From: Campylobacteraceae bacterium
GTDB lineage: Bacteria; Campylobacterota; Campylobacteria; Campylobacterales; Sulfurovaceae
DNA: 15,312 nt
Reading direction: 5' to 3'
Assembly (NCBI GenBank): GCA_027031505.1
Contig: JALVQH010000156.1
Coordinates: 1 to 15,312 of the forward strand
Numbering within the stretch: the first letter of the stretch is position 1; every line of letters starts with the position of its first letter. The translations under genes were made by a program, and so were the position numbers. Below are positions 12,529 through 15,312 of this stretch, in pieces. The notes beneath the pieces were generated by a model that saw only the letters and a list, made by a program, of their open reading frames with translations, was not told the DNA's origin and did no database searches.

Positions 12529-13995
12529 ATGCAGTTTGTCCAAACACGCGGAAACGACAAGAACCGTCCTGAAGCGGTGAGTTTTTCCAGCGCTCTTTTG
12601 AATCCGAATGCCAGCTTCGGCGGGCTGTATGTCCCCGAGACATTGCCCGACATGGGGATAGTTTTCCTGTCCGAATACCTTAACAGCGACTACAAACATC
12701 TTGCATTTGATCTGCTGCAAAAATTTGAGATAGATATTGATGATGATCTTCTCTGGGAAGCTCTTGACCGCTATGATCACTTTGACAACTCCAACAATCC
12801 TGTTCCGGTTGTCAAAATCGAAGAGGATGTCTGGGTCAGCGAACTCTATCACGGTCCGACACGTGCATTCAAAGATATGGCACTGCAGCCGTTCGGGGTA
12901 ATCCTCTCTGCATTGGCGCGGCAGCATAATGAAGAATACCTCATCATGGCAGCAACCAGCGGCGACACTGGCCCGGCGACACTCGAAACATTCAAAAACA
13001 AACCCAATGTTCAGGTTGCCTGTCTCTACCCCGACGGCGGTACCAGTGATGTGCAGCGGCTGCAGATGGTGACAGAAGAGGCGGATAATCTCAAAGTCAT
13101 TGGTATTCACGGCAATTTTGACGATGCGCAGCAGGCGCTTAAATCCCTGCTTGGTTCTGAGATATTCCGGGAAGAACTGGCCGGGAAGGGAATTCGGCTC
13201 TCTGCAGCCAACTCTGTCAATTTTGGTCGCATTATTTTCCAGATCATTTATCATGTCCACAGTTATCTTGAATTGGTACGTACCGGTGAGATAGGATTGG
13301 GGGATGAAGTGTATCTTGTCGTTCCCAGCGGCAATTTCGGTAATGCCCTGGGGGCGTATTATGCTAAAAAAGCCGGATTGCCGATCCGCAAAATCCTTAT
13401 TGCTTCCAATGTCAACAACATTTTGACTGACTTGATCCGAACCGGTGTTTATGACATTCGTGATCGCCGACTTATCCTGACAGAATCACCGGCAATGGAT
13501 ATTCTCAAAAGTTCCAATGTTGAGCGGGTTCTTTTTGATAAATTTGGTTCGGAGCGCACCCGCGAGCTGATGGAGACACTCAACGAGACAGGAGTGTACC
13601 GTCTGAGTGCAGAAGAGACCCGGGTTTTGCAGGAAGATTTTGCTGCATCATACTGTACCGATGCCGAGGGGGAAGCCTTCATTGCAGAATACATTGAAAA
13701 AGGCTATCTCATGGATCCCCATACGGCTACTTGCATCAAGGCATACCGTACGCTACGGGAAGAGCCGATTCCTGCGATCCTGTATTCGACGGCTGAGTGG
13801 ACAAAATTCAGTACCACTGTTGCCAAAGCAATGGGTCTGGATGTTCACGGAGACAAAGAAGCGCTCAATGCAATCAGTGCACATTTGAATGTTCCTGTTC
13901 CCGGACAGATACATGCACTATTCGACAAAAGGATTGTTCACAGTACTGTTGTAGAAAAAACACATATCAAAGAGGAGATGCTGACCTTTCTTTAG
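12529..13995 (+). CDS. thrC: Threonine synthase
   Basis: ThrC converts O-phosphohomoserine to threonine with PLP, the last step of threonine synthesis. The 488-aa protein is a fold-type II enzyme. It has the N-terminal threonine-synthase segment (LLNPNASFGGLYVPETLP, 23-40) and the PLP-lysine motif ELYHGPTRAFKDMALQ (105-120) with Lys115. AATSGDTGPA (141-150) and the phosphate-binding loop VVPSGNFGNALGAY (264-277) follow, then a C-terminal DPHTATCIKAY segment. Length fits the long bacterial class. It has its own promoter. The following gene begins 15 bases after its stop, so read-through into the cell-wall gene is likely. Confidence 0.97.
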   Translation: MQFVQTRGNDKNRPEAVSFSSALLNPNASFGGLYVPETLPDMGIVFLSEYLNSDYKHLAFDLLQKFEIDIDDDLLWEALDRYDHFDNSNNPVPVVKIEEDVWVSELYHGPTRAFKDMALQPFGVILSALARQHNEEYLIMAATSGDTGPATLETFKNKPNVQVACLYPDGGTSDVQRLQMVTEEADNLKVIGIHGNFDDAQQALKSLLGSEIFREELAGKGIRLSAANSVNFGRIIFQIIYHVHSYLELVRTGEIGLGDEVYLVVPSGNFGNALGAYYAKKAGLPIRKILIASNVNNILTDLIRTGVYDIRDRRLILTESPAMDILKSSNVERVLFDKFGSERTRELMETLNETGVYRLSAEETRVLQEDFAASYCTDAEGEAFIAEYIEKGYLMDPHTATCIKAYRTLREEPIPAILYSTAEWTKFSTTVAKAMGLDVHGDKEALNAISAHLNVPVPGQIHALFDKRIVHSTVVEKTHIKEEMLTFL

Positions 13996-14010
13996 GTTGT
14001 ACTTGTCCCT

Positions 14011-15141
14011 ATGAAACGAAATATACTTATTGCGGCTTTTTTGGTTGTTTTGGCTCTCGGAGTGGTTTTGTCATTCAAGAGATCCAGCTATCCTGAAAAT
14101 TCCTCCGGAGAGATCAGGCACTTTAAACATGCCAGAATTGATGAGGTTATCCGCTTTAAAAACGGCGAAACAGTCGAAGAATATTTCGACCGTCACATTC
14201 ATGCTCCCAACCGACCTGAATTGCGTTTGAGTATCCAGGGTATTTCGGAGGAGAACCGCTCATCTTCTCCTGAATATCTTGAGGGGATGCTTCTGACTCA
14301 TCGTGTGCAATCGGGGGAAACTCTGGAGCAGTTGGCTGAGCACTACCGGGTGACACCTTATCAGATACGCAAACGCAACAATTTGTCATCCTGTGACGTT
14401 TTGAAAGAGGGGCAGGTGCTTCAGATTGTTCCGGGAGAGAAGCCAGCATACCGCATCCGTCCCGGAGATGATCTGGCGAAGATTGGCAAGCTTTTTAATG
14501 TAGAACCTCAGAGGATCATGCGTCTGAACCATCTCGAGAGCGAACAGGCGATTTGGGCAGGTCAGAAGCTCATTATGCCTCTTCCTCAACAAAAGATCGA
14601 CACCATCATGGAAACCGCCGACAGACAAAAACAAGAAGAAATCCAAAGAAAAAAACGGTACGAGCGAGAACTTCTGGCTCGATTGACTCGTCAAAAACTG
14701 GCTCGGCAGCGGCGGGAGGCAAAAGCTCGAGCCAGAGAAGAAAAAGCAAGAAAAACCAAAGCAAGAAAAGAAAAAAAGGCACGTCTCGAACGGGCGCAGA
14801 GGGTCTTTAAGTATGCCGGATCCAAAAAATTCAAACACAAAATTCGTGTTTCAGCAACCGCTTATACTTCCCATCGCAGCCAAACCGACAGTACTCCGTT
14901 CATCGCAGCATGGAACAACCGTATCCGTCCCGGAATGAAGATCATTGCCGTTTCTCCTGATCTGATCCGAAAATATGGCATCACCAACGGCGTTCGGGTT
15001 AAGATTGCCGGTCTGCCCGGCACGTACGTTGTCCGGGACAAAATGAACAAGCGCCTCCACAATCACATCGATATTTATATGGGCACTGACCGACGCAGAG
15101 CACTCAGGTGGGGACGCCGGCGGGTGGTGATGTATTGGTGA
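14011..15141 (+). CDS. LysM-LysM-coiled coil-3D-domain cell-wall protein
   Basis: A 376-aa envelope protein. Residues 5-21 are a hydrophobic signal-anchor. Two LysM domains, which bind the glycan of peptidoglycan, lie at about 97-140 (HRVQSGETLEQLAEHYRVTP) and 147-190 (YRIRPGDDLAKIGKLFNVEP). A very basic and acidic Lys/Arg/Glu-rich helix at about 200-265 is a likely coiled coil or rod. The C-terminus (280-376) is a 3D domain, a double-psi barrel related to lytic transglycosylases. Its three aspartates are probably Asp293 (QTDSTPF), Asp343 (VRDKMN) and Asp354 (HIDIYMG). It probably remodels or binds septal or sidewall peptidoglycan; activity is not provable here. No good Shine-Dalgarno precedes the ATG. 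Its last codons lie in a heptamer-like array. Confidence 0.88.
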   Translation: MKRNILIAAFLVVLALGVVLSFKRSSYPENSSGEIRHFKHARIDEVIRFKNGETVEEYFDRHIHAPNRPELRLSIQGISEENRSSSPEYLEGMLLTHRVQSGETLEQLAEHYRVTPYQIRKRNNLSSCDVLKEGQVLQIVPGEKPAYRIRPGDDLAKIGKLFNVEPQRIMRLNHLESEQAIWAGQKLIMPLPQQKIDTIMETADRQKQEEIQRKKRYERELLARLTRQKLARQRREAKARAREEKARKTKARKEKKARLERAQRVFKYAGSKKFKHKIRVSATAYTSHRSQTDSTPFIAAWNNRIRPGMKIIAVSPDLIRKYGITNGVRVKIAGLPGTYVVRDKMNKRLHNHIDIYMGTDRRRALRWGRRRVVMYW

Positions 15142-15218
15142 TTGGCGATTGGTGGATGGTAGATGGTAGATGGTGGATGGTAATTGGTAATTGGTAATTG
15201 GTGTATTGGTGTATTGGG
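15132..15218. repeat. Degenerate NNNTGGT heptamer array overlapping a gene end
   Basis: Nine 7-base units in register (15140-15202), with an octamer GTATTGGT before (15132-15139) and two octamers after (15203-15218). Units end in TGGT or TGGC; words include GATTGGT, GGATGGT, AGATGGT (twice) and AATTGGT (three times). The first octamer encodes the final Tyr-Trp of the 3D-domain protein and reaches into its stop codon. Confidence 0.9.
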
Positions 15219-15262
15219 GATGCGACTTCAGTCGCATTTGGTGGGGCTGAAGCCCCAGCCCC
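15216..15262. repeat. REP-like two-hairpin palindromic element, copy B
   Basis: First hairpin arms ATGCGAC (15220-15226) and GTCGCAT (15231-15237), loop TTCA. Second hairpin arms TGGGGC (15242-15247) and GCCCCA (15252-15257), loop TGAA. It is flanked by GGGG and GCCCC, in the same order and near-identical spacing as copy A at 4640-4684. T-rich sequence follows (15263-15275), so it could also end transcription of the 3D-domain gene. Confidence 0.85.
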
Positions 15263-15290
15263 TTTTGGTTTTTTCGGTGATTTGACCTGA

Positions 15291-15311
15291 GGGCAGATAC
15301 GGGATCTGCCC
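15291..15311. repeat. Perfect 8-bp-stem palindrome at the window edge
   Basis: GGGCAGAT (15291-15298) and ATCTGCCC (15304-15311) pair perfectly around ACGGG. The window ends one base later, so a T tract or further repeat units cannot be judged. It may be a second type of dispersed palindrome or a terminator. Confidence 0.75.
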
Positions 15312-15312
15312 C

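Overview
This window looks like a chromosomal segment of a Campylobacterota (Epsilonproteobacteria) bacterium, probably a free-living lineage with fairly balanced GC. The reasons are gene content and order. An ftsY gene lacking the long acidic N-terminal domain, a thioredoxin-like gene, a 5-formyltetrahydrofolate cyclo-ligase and RNase Y sit together as in campylobacters. A response regulator has the signature C-terminus of HsrA (H. pylori HP1043). A DUF455 protein and the CmoB type also fit. Promoters show good TATAAT-like -10 boxes with no recognisable -35, also typical of the group. I cannot name a genus.

Layout. Positions 2-121 hold the end of a CopG-type antitoxin. 139-1600 (minus) hold ftsY and a membrane-anchored thioredoxin-like protein that has lost the first cysteine of CXXC. 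1643-4594 (plus) is a likely operon: cyclo-ligase, rny, a small unknown acidic protein and an exported cyclophilin, with a 4-bp gap and then a 4-bp ATGA overlap around the small gene. After a terminator and a two-hairpin palindromic repeat come cmoB (4741-5652), the HsrA-like regulator (5800-6459), a small secreted protein (6475-6756) and tRNA-Ser(CGA) on the minus strand (6801-6891).

The middle is more accessory. It has a Nudix-hotdog fusion (7017-7970), a type II toxin-antitoxin pair whose MazF-like toxin is frameshifted while its antitoxin is intact (7988-8573), and a metallo-beta-lactamase-fold hydrolase (8601-9248). The 288-bp divergent spacer that follows is mostly built of heptanucleotide tandem repeats. 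The remaining genes are a DUF455 ferritin-like protein starting directly at its promoter (9537-10352), a DegT-family PLP enzyme (10422-11528), argB (11591-12442), thrC (12529-13995) and a LysM-LysM-coiled coil-3D-domain cell-wall protein (14011-15141).

The most unusual content is non-coding. Four arrays with 7-bp periodicity (9275-9319, 9326-9402, 9451-9513, 15132-15218) use different words but the same period. A two-hairpin REP-like element occurs at 4640-4684 and 15216-15262, and the two copies differ by compensatory substitutions in their stems. Another 8-bp-stem palindrome closes the window at 15291-15311. I see no CRISPR array, insertion sequence or prophage. The coding genes are mostly recognisable housekeeping or amino-acid genes, so any undescribed system here is more likely to be the repeat families than a new protein machine.
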